Shown: positions 32,081-39,870, counted from the first letter of the stretch. The stretch is 41,924 nt of DNA from Roseomonas sp. GC11 (GCF_024437745.1 NZ_JANFNY010000043.1:1-41924); one strand, 5' to 3'. Translations and numbers: made by a program. Notes: generated by a model from the letters alone, not told the origin.

Positions 32081-33613
32081 GTGAGATGGTGGCGGCACCG
32101 GGCGGCGACGGATGCGGTATGGCTGCTGGGCGTCGCCCTGGCCTCCACGGCGCTGGCCGTGCGCTTCGATGCCTTCGATCATTTCGCGGCCTTCATTGCC
32201 GAGCATGAGGACTGGGAGCTCGATGAGCTGTTCACCGGCCTGTTCTGCACCGGCTGTTGCGGCTTCGTTTATGCCATCCGCCGCGTCACCGACATGGTGC
32301 GGGAGTGCCGGGCGCGAGAGCGGGCGCAGGAAGACGCGCTATGGCTCTCCCTGCACGACCCGCTGACGCGCCTGCCCAACCGGGCCGGGCTGGAGGAGCA
32401 TCTCAAGCTGCCGAGCCCGATCGTCGGCGGCGTGATGCATATCGACCTCGATGGCTTCCGCGCCGTCAACGACCTGCACGGCTCCGCCGCCGGCGATGCC
32501 CTGCTGACCGAGGCGGCGCAGCGCCTGCGCGAGATCTTCCCCAATGCCTGGATCGGCCGCCCGGGCGGGGATGAGTTCGTCATCCTGCTGCAGGATATCA
32601 GCCTGCCGGTGCTGCAGCAGCAGGCCGGCCGGGTGATCCGCAACCTCTCCCGCCCGGTGCGGCTGCAGGGGCGGCGGGTGGAGGTCGGCGCCAGCATCGG
32701 CATCGCCGCCGTGCCGCAGCACGGCGCCACCCTGCGCGAGGCCCTGCAATGCGCCGAGGCCGCGCTGCTCGCCGCCCGGCAGGAAGAGCGCAACGGCCTC
32801 TGCGTCTATCAGACGGAAATGCGGGAGAAGCAGACCGCCCGCGCCCGGCTGGAGCAATCCCTGCGCGAGGCGGTGCAGGCCGAGGTCATCCGCCCCCATT
32901 ACCAGCCGCAGATCGACCTGGAGACGGGCCACGTCATCGGCTTCGAGGCGCTGGCGCGCTGGTGGCAGGAGGATGGCACCCGCGTCTCGCCCGAGGTCTT
33001 CATCATCGCCGCCGAGCGCACCGGGCTCATCCACCGCCTGACCGACCAGCTTCTCCAGCGCGCCTGCCGCGACGCCATGCGCTGGCCGCCGACGGTGCGG
33101 CTGGCCTTCAACCTCTCCGCCATGCAGTTGGGCGACCCGCGGCTGGCGCAGCGCGTCTTCCGCGCCATCGAGGCCGCCGGCCTGCCGCCGGAACGGCTGG
33201 AGGTGGAAATCACCGAAAGCGCCCTGGTGCGGGAGGCCGATGTCGCCCAGGCCACCATCACCGCCCTGCGCGAGCGCGGCATCCGCGTCGCGCTGGATGA
33301 TTTCGGCACCGGCTATGCCAGCCTCAGCCAGCTGGTGATGTTCAGCTTCGACGTCATCAAGATCGACCGCAGCTTCATCCGCAACTGCCTGGAGGACGAC
33401 CGGCAGATGAAGATCGTCAAGTCGATCCTCGGCCTGGGCCAGGGCCTCGGCATCGAAATCACCGCCGAGGGCGTGGAAAAAACCGGGCAGGCGGATTTGC
33501 TGCGCAGCCTCGGCTGCCATATCGGCCAGGGCTACCTCTTCGGCGCCGCCATGCCCGCCGAGGAAACGGAACGCCTCTTCGGCCAGGATGGGCAGAAGGC
33601 CGCCGTGGCCTGA
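32081..33613 (+). CDS. membrane-bound GGDEF-EAL protein (c-di-GMP turnover)
   Basis: 510-aa protein. Two N-terminal membrane helices (about 12-28 and 51-66) flank a short loop (FDAFDHFAAFIAEHEDWELDE). A coiled linker precedes a GGDEF domain with HDPLTRLPNR, IDLDGFRAVND and an intact GGDEF (162-166), so cyclase activity is possible. I see no RxxD inhibitory site five residues before it. The EAL domain keeps the key residues: FEAL (288-291), FNLSAMQL, EITESAL, DDFGTGYASL (406-415), KIDRSFI, and TAEGVE, so phosphodiesterase activity is likely. GTG start, with AAGGAG 8 nt upstream. It converges on the phytochrome operon, and red-light control of c-di-GMP is a reasonable guess. Confidence 0.93.
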   Translation: MRWWRHRAATDAVWLLGVALASTALAVRFDAFDHFAAFIAEHEDWELDELFTGLFCTGCCGFVYAIRRVTDMVRECRARERAQEDALWLSLHDPLTRLPNRAGLEEHLKLPSPIVGGVMHIDLDGFRAVNDLHGSAAGDALLTEAAQRLREIFPNAWIGRPGGDEFVILLQDISLPVLQQQAGRVIRNLSRPVRLQGRRVEVGASIGIAAVPQHGATLREALQCAEAALLAARQEERNGLCVYQTEMREKQTARARLEQSLREAVQAEVIRPHYQPQIDLETGHVIGFEALARWWQEDGTRVSPEVFIIAAERTGLIHRLTDQLLQRACRDAMRWPPTVRLAFNLSAMQLGDPRLAQRVFRAIEAAGLPPERLEVEITESALVREADVAQATITALRERGIRVALDDFGTGYASLSQLVMFSFDVIKIDRSFIRNCLEDDRQMKIVKSILGLGQGLGIEITAEGVEKTGQADLLRSLGCHIGQGYLFGAAMPAEETERLFGQDGQKAAVA

Positions 33614-33628
33614 AGGAAAAAGGAAAGA

Positions 33629-33820
33629 GGTTCTTTTTTGAAAAAAAGAACCAAAAAACTTTTTATCCGTATCGCGTACCACCGTGACGGGAGACGGCGG
33701 CAGCCTGGAAAATGGATCCGTATCGCGTCCCGCCGTGACGGGAGACGGCGGCAGCCTGGAAAATGGATCCGTATCGTGTCCCGCCGTGACGGGAGACGGC
33801 GGCAGCCTGAAAAAAAGACG
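33629..33820. repeat. AT-rich composite element, copy 6, with core triplicated
   Basis: AT hairpin GGTTCTTTTTT/AAAAAAGAACC (33629-33652), then three tandem 51-bp units starting at 33665, 33716 and 33767. The units differ at only a few bases and each carries the GC-rich core (GTGACGGGAGACGGCGGCAG). It ends in CCTGAAAAAAAG. It lies between convergent genes. Confidence 0.85.
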
Positions 33821-33822
33821 GT

Positions 33823-36417
33823 TTAGGGGGCGGAATTTAAGCGCCTGAGCAAGGCCGCCTGCATATCCGCCGGCGTGTAAGGCTTGCTGACCACCCCCAC
33901 ATCGCGGAAGCGCTCCGGGAAGATGGCCGCCTCGCCATAGCCTGTGGCGAAGAGGAAGGGCACGCCGCGCGCGCGCAGGGCATCGGCCACGGGAAAACTG
34001 TTCTCCCGCCCGAGATGGACATCCAGCAGGGCGATATCCGGCCGGAGCTGTTCGAGGCTGCGCAGCGCCGCCTGCACGCTGGCGGCGACCTCCACGGCCT
34101 CCGCCCCCAGGCGGCGGAGCTGCTCCTCGGCATCCATGGCGATCAGCAGATTGTCCTCCACCAGCAGCACGCGGCCCGAGAGGGTGACGGGCGGCGGGGC
34201 GGGCAGGGGGTGGGCGGCGGCCAGGGCGGCGGGGGCGGACGCTGCCTCCCGGCCGGGATAGGCATGGCCGGGTGGCAGCCGGAAGCGCGCGCGCAGCCCC
34301 TCCGGCGCGTAGCGCAGTTCCGCCTCCCCCTTCAGGTCGTGCGGCAGGGCGCGCTCGATGATGGTGGTGCCGAAGCCCTGGCGCCGGGGCGGGCGCACGG
34401 GCGGGCCGCCCTCCTCCTCCCAGTGCAGGTCCAGCGCGCCATCCGGCGCCAGGGACCAGCGCAGCCGCACCTGGCCATGCCGGCCGCACAGCGCGCCGTA
34501 TTTGGCGGCATTGGTCATCAGCTCGTGGATCACCAGCGCCAGGGTGGTGTAGGCGCCCGGCTCCAGCAGCACGGGCGGGCCGCAGAGCTGCACGCGCTCC
34601 TGCCAGCCGGCCGCATCGGCGGAGGCACCGGCATAGGCGGCGGCCTCCGCCTGGACGAGGTCTTTCAGCGGCGCGGGCCGCCCGTGGTCGGTGGTGATCT
34701 GGTCATGCGCGCGGGCCAGGGCCTGCACCCGGCCGCCCACCATGGCGGCGAATTCCTCCACCGTGGTGGCCTGGGCCTGGCTCTGCGTCACCAGCCCGCG
34801 GATCAGGCCCAGGATGTTGCGCACCCGGTGGTTCAGCTCGGCGATGAGGACTTCCTGCCGCGCCTGCGCCGCGCGGCGTTCGCGCTCGGCCATGTCGGTC
34901 AGCTGCAGGACGACCTCCAGCAGGGTGAGGCGCAGCCGCTCGGCCAGGGCGAGGTCATTCTCATCCCAGGGGCGGCTCTGGCCGTCCACCATCTCCCGCC
35001 AGGCGGCGAAGCTGGCGCGCGGGCCGATGCGCCCGCCCTCCGGCACCGCCGGCTTGGCCGGGTCCCCCGCCCAGGTGACGGCGTGGATCATGGGCCGGCG
35101 GAAGAACACCAGATAGTCGCGCGGGACGCGGGAGAGCGGGATGGCGAGCAGCCCGGCCACCTCCGGCCCCGCCGCCGGCGGATAGGCCTCCCCCAGGCAG
35201 TGGGTGGCGTAGAGGGTGCCGGAGGCGGCGCGGTTGAGGAAGGCGGCGAGGCCGGTGAAGGCCTCCGCCCCCGGCGCGTGGCCGCGCAGCGCCGTGCTGC
35301 CCCGGCTCCACAGCCCGATGCCGTCGCAGGGGATGAGCTCCGCCAGGGTCTCCAGGATATCGGCGAGGGACTGGCTGCCCGGCCCCAGGGCGCCAAGGGC
35401 GGCCATCAGCCGGTGGTGGACGCGGCCGGCCTCGGCATCGCGCGCCTGCTCCGTCTCGCGCTCGCGGCTTTCCAGGGCGAGGGCGAAGACCTGGGCGAAC
35501 AGCTCGGCCGCCGTGCGGCGCTCGAAGGGCACGCGCAGCGGCTCGGCATGGTGGCAGGCGATGAGGCCCCAGAGCCGCCCCCGGCGCAGCACGGAAATGG
35601 ACATGGAGGCCCGCACCCCCATGTTGCGCAGGTATTCGACATGCACCGGCGAGACGGCCCGCAGCACGCTGAGGGAGAGGTCCAGCGGCTGGCCGTGCGC
35701 GTCGAGCAGCGGCAGCACCGGCACGGGCGGCGCCTCGGTGTCGGCGATCAGCCGCAGCAGGTTCTTCTCATAGAGCCGCCGCGCCTGGCGCGGGATGTCG
35801 GAGGCGGGGAAGCGCAGCCCCATGAAGGAGGGCATGAAGCTGGCGAGGGACTCCGCCACCACCTCCCCCGCGCCATCGGCGGCGAAGCGGTAGAGCATGA
35901 CGCGGCCAAAGCCGGTGAGGGCGCGGATCTGCCGCACCGCCTCGCGGCAGAGGCCGTCCAGCCCCTCGGCCTGGTTCAGCCGGGCGATCATGCCGCGCAC
36001 GGTGGTGCCGGCCTCCAGCGCGTCGTCGAGGTCGGAAGGCTCGGCCTCCAGCACCATCTCGCCGCCCTCGCCGGAATGCAGGGCGAGGTCATAGGCGATG
36101 CCACCCGGCTGGAGCACGATGCCGAAGAGCCGCTCCACCGCCGCCGCGCCGCGCAGCAGGTGGAGGCGGCCGCCGATCTGGTGCAGCGCCTCGCGCGCCA
36201 GCAGCCCGCGCAGGCCCGCGCCCAGCAGCGGGGTCTCGGGCGGCAGGCGGAGATGTTGCCCGGCATTGGCCGAGGCGCGGCGCACCACCCAGTCCGGCCC
36301 CGCCACCAGCAGGAAGCCGATGGGCTGGATGCCGCCCAGGAGGTGGATCGGCTCCCGGTCGCACTGGCTGAGGTCGATCGCGTCGGGGTGGGTGAACTGG
36401 CGGAAGGGGTCAGACAT
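33823..36417 (-). CDS. bphP: bacteriophytochrome HWE histidine kinase with C-terminal receiver domain
   Basis: 864-aa red/far-red photoreceptor. PAS domain: LSQCDREPIHLLGGIQPIG, with the biliverdin-linking Cys at 19. GAF domain: VMLYRF (Tyr176), FPASDIPRQARRLY (Asp207) and SPVHVEYLRNMGVRASMSI (His259). PHY domain: tongue motif PRASFAAWREMVDGQSRPW (466-484). The kinase is of the HWE type: ELNHRVRNILGLIRGL (His530), HELMTNAAKYGAL (Asn636), LHWEEEGGP and GFGTTIIERAL. A receiver domain follows a Pro/Ala linker, with LLDVHLG (Asp799) and VSKPYTPADM (Lys845). All chromophore-pocket residues I can check are present, so it should be photoactive. The start overlaps the bphO stop by 8 nt, so light sensor and chromophore synthesis are coupled. 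Confidence 0.95.
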   Translation of the reverse strand: MSDPFRQFTHPDAIDLSQCDREPIHLLGGIQPIGFLLVAGPDWVVRRASANAGQHLRLPPETPLLGAGLRGLLAREALHQIGGRLHLLRGAAAVERLFGIVLQPGGIAYDLALHSGEGGEMVLEAEPSDLDDALEAGTTVRGMIARLNQAEGLDGLCREAVRQIRALTGFGRVMLYRFAADGAGEVVAESLASFMPSFMGLRFPASDIPRQARRLYEKNLLRLIADTEAPPVPVLPLLDAHGQPLDLSLSVLRAVSPVHVEYLRNMGVRASMSISVLRRGRLWGLIACHHAEPLRVPFERRTAAELFAQVFALALESRERETEQARDAEAGRVHHRLMAALGALGPGSQSLADILETLAELIPCDGIGLWSRGSTALRGHAPGAEAFTGLAAFLNRAASGTLYATHCLGEAYPPAAGPEVAGLLAIPLSRVPRDYLVFFRRPMIHAVTWAGDPAKPAVPEGGRIGPRASFAAWREMVDGQSRPWDENDLALAERLRLTLLEVVLQLTDMAERERRAAQARQEVLIAELNHRVRNILGLIRGLVTQSQAQATTVEEFAAMVGGRVQALARAHDQITTDHGRPAPLKDLVQAEAAAYAGASADAAGWQERVQLCGPPVLLEPGAYTTLALVIHELMTNAAKYGALCGRHGQVRLRWSLAPDGALDLHWEEEGGPPVRPPRRQGFGTTIIERALPHDLKGEAELRYAPEGLRARFRLPPGHAYPGREAASAPAALAAAHPLPAPPPVTLSGRVLLVEDNLLIAMDAEEQLRRLGAEAVEVAASVQAALRSLEQLRPDIALLDVHLGRENSFPVADALRARGVPFLFATGYGEAAIFPERFRDVGVVSKPYTPADMQAALLRRLNSAP

Positions 36418-37063
36418 GGGCCGCCGCCGCCCGGGGTGGGGCGCCAGCGGGGTGCGTCTCGGGATGCGTCTCGGGATGCGTCTCGGGGTTGGGGGCGGGG
36501 GGGAGGCGCAGCGCCGCCAGCATATGGGCGAAGGCATGGCGGGCGCCTTCCGCCGCCGCCGCCCAGCCCTCGGGGCCGGGCAGGGCGCGCTCCAGCCGGG
36601 TGACGAATCCCGGCCAGGTATCGCCCTGCGGGCGGTGGGCGAGGTAGGCGGTGGCGCGGTGCAGCACGGGGTCCGCCGCGGCCTGCACCTGGCGCAGCAT
36701 CAGCGCGCCGCCGAGGCGGGAGCCCTCCAGCACATAGGCGGCGCCCAGGGCGGCCTCCCGCCCGAGGGCCGGGGGGGGAAGCGGCGCCGGGGCGGGGTGG
36801 CCGAGGGTGGCGAGGTCGGCCTTCAGGGCGCCGGTGCGGGCGCGGGCCGGCCAGTCGGGCCATTCGGCGCCCAGCGCCGCCGCACAGGCGGCCTCCAGCC
36901 CTGGTATGGCCAGGGCATGGGCACGCAGGAAGGCGGCATAGCCGTCGCGGGCGTCCAGGGCGAAGCGACCGGCCAGGCGGTCTGCCTCGGCATGCAGGTC
37001 CTGGGTCGCTTCCCGCAGATGCCAGCGCAGGCCCTTCGGAGGGGGCGGGCTGGAATTGGTCAT
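36410..37063 (-). CDS. bphO: biliverdin-producing heme oxygenase
   Basis: 217-aa heme oxygenase that opens heme to biliverdin, the chromophore of the adjacent phytochrome. The N-terminal helix holds the proximal ligand in LREATQDLHAEADRLAGRF (His24). The conserved distal-region motif is GAAYVLEGSRLGGALMLRQV, and DTWPGFVTRLER follows. The C-terminus carries an odd tail, NPETHPETHPETHPAGAPP, encoded by three 12-bp tandem repeats (36453-36488). The ATG at 37063 gives MTNSSPPPPKGLRWHL; a longer frame adds 21 unlikely residues. It is the first gene of the bphO-bphP unit, divergent from the Bug protein gene. Confidence 0.92.
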   Translation of the reverse strand: MTNSSPPPPKGLRWHLREATQDLHAEADRLAGRFALDARDGYAAFLRAHALAIPGLEAACAAALGAEWPDWPARARTGALKADLATLGHPAPAPLPPPALGREAALGAAYVLEGSRLGGALMLRQVQAAADPVLHRATAYLAHRPQGDTWPGFVTRLERALPGPEGWAAAAEGARHAFAHMLAALRLPPAPNPETHPETHPETHPAGAPPRAAAAHV

Positions 37064-37247
37064 TGCGGTGCAGGATACCGCCCACCCTGGCGGCGGCGAT
37101 AGGCTGGCCCGCCGGGGTGGCATCACGCCTTCGGCATCAGCTTGAGCCTGGGTTTCCTGCCGGAAAGCCCCAGGGAAGCGAGAAGTGGGAAGCGGGGCGC
37201 CGGGGGATGCGGGAGGTTGCGGCGGGGTGGCCTTTTCGCGCTAAGCT

Positions 37248-37284
37248 GGCGGCCGATGCGGCCGCCCTGAGCGGCCGCCGGAGG
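37248..37284 (+). promoter_or_regulatory. alternative stems beside the ribosome site of the Bug gene
   Basis: GGCGGCC (37248-37254) can pair with GGCCGCC at 37260-37266 or with a second copy at 37273-37279, which directly precedes the ribosome site GGAGG (37280-37284). The rest of the 225-bp gap to bphO shows no clear promoter. Confidence 0.35.
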
Positions 37285-37288
37285 AAAC

Positions 37289-38272
37289 ATGACGACCAAG
37301 ATGAACCGCCGGGGCCTGCTCGCCCTGGGGGGCGCCGCCGCGATGGCGGGCCTGCCCGCGCTGTCCCGTCCTGCCCTGGCCCAGAATTTCCCCGCCCGCC
37401 CCGTGCGGCTGATCGTGCCCTGGGGCGCGGGCGGCACCACCGATGTGCAGCTGCGTGCCTTCGCCGAGGCCGCCGGGCGCCGCCTCGGCCAGCCGGTGAT
37501 CGTCGAGAACCGCGCCGGCGCCGGCGGGATCCTGGGCGCCCAGGCGCTGCTCAATGAGCGGCCGGATGGCTACACCGTCTCGCAGATGCCGATCAGCATC
37601 TTCCGCTACCCGCACATGGCCAGCCGGGCGCCCTTCGACCCGATGAAGGACTTCACCTGGGTCAGCCATATCAGCGGTTATCTCTTCGGTGTGGTGGTGC
37701 GGGCGGACGCGCCGTGGAAGACCTTCGGCGAGTTCCTTGCCGCCGCCAAGGCCGCGCCGGGCAAGATCACCTATGGCACGCCGGGCGCCGGCACCTCGCT
37801 GCACATCACCATGGAGCAGATCGCCGGGCGGCAGGGCATCGACTGGGTGCATGTGCCCTTCCGCGGCTTCGCCGAGAATGTCACCTCCCTGCTCGGCGGG
37901 CAGACCGACGCACTGGCCGATACCTCGGGCTGGTCGGAGATGGTGCTGGACGGGCGGCTGCGCCTGCTCGTCACCTGGGGGCCGACGCGCGCCAAGCGCT
38001 TCCCGCAGGTGCCGACGCTGCAGGAAAGCGGCATCGATATCGTCTCGACCTCGCCCTATGGCATCGCCGGGCCGAAGGGGATGGACCCGGCGGTGGTGCG
38101 GGTGCTCGACACCGCCTTCCGCGAGGCGCTGACGGACCCCTCCCATGTCGCGGTGCTGGACCGCTACGACATGCCGCCGCTCTACATGAACTCTGAGGAC
38201 TATGCCGCCTTCGCCCGCAAGACCAATGCGGAGGAGAAGGTGATGATCGAGAGGCTGGGGCTGAAGCTCTGA
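37289..38272 (+). CDS. Bug/TctC family tripartite tricarboxylate transporter substrate-binding protein
   Basis: 327-aa periplasmic binding protein. Tat-like signal (NRRGLLALGGAAAMAGLPALSRPALAQ), then FPARPVRLIVPWGAGGTTDVQLRAFAEAAGRRLGQPVIVENRAGAGGILGA, the standard Bug start. Later marks are GYTVSQMPISIFRYPHM, GTPGAGTSLHITMEQIAG, HVPFRGFAENVTSLLGGQTDALADT, and AKRFPQVPTLQESG. Ligands of this large family are mostly carboxylates. No TctA or TctB membrane genes are adjacent, as is common for these orphan proteins. GGAGG lies 4 nt before the ATG. Confidence 0.93.
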   Translation: MTTKMNRRGLLALGGAAAMAGLPALSRPALAQNFPARPVRLIVPWGAGGTTDVQLRAFAEAAGRRLGQPVIVENRAGAGGILGAQALLNERPDGYTVSQMPISIFRYPHMASRAPFDPMKDFTWVSHISGYLFGVVVRADAPWKTFGEFLAAAKAAPGKITYGTPGAGTSLHITMEQIAGRQGIDWVHVPFRGFAENVTSLLGGQTDALADTSGWSEMVLDGRLRLLVTWGPTRAKRFPQVPTLQESGIDIVSTSPYGIAGPKGMDPAVVRVLDTAFREALTDPSHVAVLDRYDMPPLYMNSEDYAAFARKTNAEEKVMIERLGLKL

Positions 38273-38280
38273 GGCGCAGG

Positions 38281-38420
38281 CCAGGGGCTCCGCCCCTGGA
38301 CCCCGCCGGGGGGACAGGGTCCCCCCGGACCCCGCCATCCGTTGGGTGCTTTCTGATGGCGGGGTCCGGGGTGGCCCTGCCACCCCGGCGGAGGGGTCTG
38401 GGGAGGCGGAGCCTCCCCAG
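38281..38420. repeat. triloop hairpin array, type A, 4 hairpins
   Basis: Stems and loops: CCAGGGGC (TCC, 38281), GGGGGGAC (AGG, 38308), CCGGGGTGGC (CCT, 38366), CTGGGGAGGC (GGA, 38398). A 17-bp perfect long-range pairing, 38323-38339 with 38355-38371, overlaps the second and third hairpins. It starts 8 nt after a stop codon. The next 110 bp before the patatin gene shows nothing further. Confidence 0.85.
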
Positions 38421-38536
38421 GGAACAGACAGTTTTGTCGGGCGAGGCTGCGTGTATCCCCGAAGTTTCCGGCATGGGCTTTTTCATGCTCCCTGGCGCAT
38501 CATCTCTCCCCGCAGTGCAGCGCCAGGAGAGGCCTG

Positions 38537-39688
38537 ATGGATGGCTCCGTTACCAACCCGCATCACCCCGGCGGCAGTTCCTGGCGGCCGGAGGGTTGCC
38601 GGCGCGTGGCGCTGGTGTTGCAGGGCGGTGGGGCGCTCGGCGCCTACCAGGCCGGGGTCTATGAGGCGCTGCACGAGGCCGGGGTGGCGCTGGACTGGAT
38701 CGCGGGGGTTTCGATCGGCGCCATCAATGGCGCGCTGATCGCCGGTAACCCGCCGGAGCGGCGCATCGCCGCGCTGCGCAGCTTCTGGGAGAGGATCACC
38801 GACAACCGCATCTGGGGCCCGCTGCCGCAGGGGGATGTGTTCCGCCAGTGGCGGCACGAGGCTTCGGCGGCGCTGACCATGCTGCATGGCCAGCCCGGTT
38901 TCTTCACCCCCAACTGGCCGAGCCCCTGGGCCTCGCCGGTGGGGGCGCCCACCGCCACGGCCTTCTACGATTCCTCGCCGCTGCGGCAGACGCTGGAATC
39001 CCTGGTGGATTTCGACCGGCTGAATGACGGGCGCATCCGCTTCTCGGTGGGCGCGGTGAAGGTGAGCAGTGGCAATTTCGCCTATTTCGACACGGCGAGG
39101 ATGCGGCTGACGGCGGCGCATGTCATGGCCTCCGGCGCGCTGCCGCCGGCGCTGCCGATGGTGCGCGTCGGCACGGATGACTACTGGGATGGCGGCCTCG
39201 TCTCCAACACGCCGCTGGCGCATCTGCTGGACAATCTGGACGGGCGCAACACCCTGGCCTTCCAGGTGGATCTGTTCAGCGCGCGCGGGCCGGTGCCGCG
39301 CTCCATGCCCGGCGTGCTCGCGCGGGAGAAGGACATCCGCTACAGCAGCCGCACCCGGGCCGTGACCGACTACCACCGCCGCCTGCGCAGCCTGGAGATG
39401 GAGCTGAAGCGCGCGCTGGAGCTGATCCCGCCCGAGCGGCTGGATGAGCGCCAGCAGGCCCTGCGGCAGAAGCTGGAGCAGCTGCCCGAGGTGGTGATCC
39501 TGCACCTGATCTATCGCCAGCAGGTCTATGAGGGGCAGGCGAAGGATTACGAGTTCTCCGCCCAGACGATGCGCGAGCACTGGCAGGCCGGGCTGGCCGA
39601 TACGCGGGCGACGCTGGAGCATGGCCAGTGGCTGGCCATGCCGCCACCGGGCAGCGGCATCCAGGTGCACGACATCCACCGGCTTTAA
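38537..39688 (+). CDS. patatin-like phospholipase
   Basis: 383-aa lipid acyl hydrolase-like protein. The patatin domain has the oxyanion loop LQGGGALGAYQAGVYEAL, the nucleophile elbow GVSIGAING (Ser59) and the catalytic Asp in DYWDGGLVSNTPL (Asp218), so the Ser-Asp dyad is intact. The C-terminal 120 residues (LAREKDIRYSSRTRAVTDYHRRLRSLEMELKRAL onward, mostly helical) match the patatin DUF3734 type. No signal peptide. AGGAGAGG lies 4 nt before the ATG. Substrate lipid unknown. Confidence 0.92.
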   Translation: MDGSVTNPHHPGGSSWRPEGCRRVALVLQGGGALGAYQAGVYEALHEAGVALDWIAGVSIGAINGALIAGNPPERRIAALRSFWERITDNRIWGPLPQGDVFRQWRHEASAALTMLHGQPGFFTPNWPSPWASPVGAPTATAFYDSSPLRQTLESLVDFDRLNDGRIRFSVGAVKVSSGNFAYFDTARMRLTAAHVMASGALPPALPMVRVGTDDYWDGGLVSNTPLAHLLDNLDGRNTLAFQVDLFSARGPVPRSMPGVLAREKDIRYSSRTRAVTDYHRRLRSLEMELKRALELIPPERLDERQQALRQKLEQLPEVVILHLIYRQQVYEGQAKDYEFSAQTMREHWQAGLADTRATLEHGQWLAMPPPGSGIQVHDIHRL

Positions 39689-39731
39689 AACGCCCCCTCC
39701 ATGCCCTGGCCCAAGGGCTATGAAAGGGTTT

Positions 39732-39802
39732 CCAAAGGCCTCAGGCCTTTGGTGGCTGCGCGGCACTGCCGCGCAGGTGCAGAGAGGGGCGGAGCCCCTC
39801 TC
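39732..39802. repeat. triloop hairpin array, type C, 3 hairpins
   Basis: Stems and loops: CCAAAGGCC (TCA, 39732), CTGCGCGGC (ACT, 39756), GAGAGGGGC (GGA, 39782). The middle hairpin takes the place of the GGGGAGAG linker seen in the arrays at 15056 and 22403. Confidence 0.85.
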
Positions 39803-39870
39803 AAGCCCGTGCTTGGCAAGTGGGGCCGCGCCGGCGCATTGCTGCGCCCGGGCCGAGGAGAGAACCCCCC

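Noticed and set aside
33638-33826. 62-codon frame with three 17-residue repeats (RDGRRRQPGKWIRI)
   Set aside because: The repeats arise because the 51-bp tandem DNA units are a multiple of three. There is no ribosome site, and the same core occurs in non-coding copies elsewhere.
1357-39802. Classical REP/RAYT elements as explanation of the hairpin arrays
   Set aside because: REP elements have imperfect stems with a conserved 5' tetranucleotide and a single family sequence. Here the stems vary freely, loops are always 3 nt in this class, and no tyrosine transposase is present in the window. A distant RAYT gene cannot be excluded.
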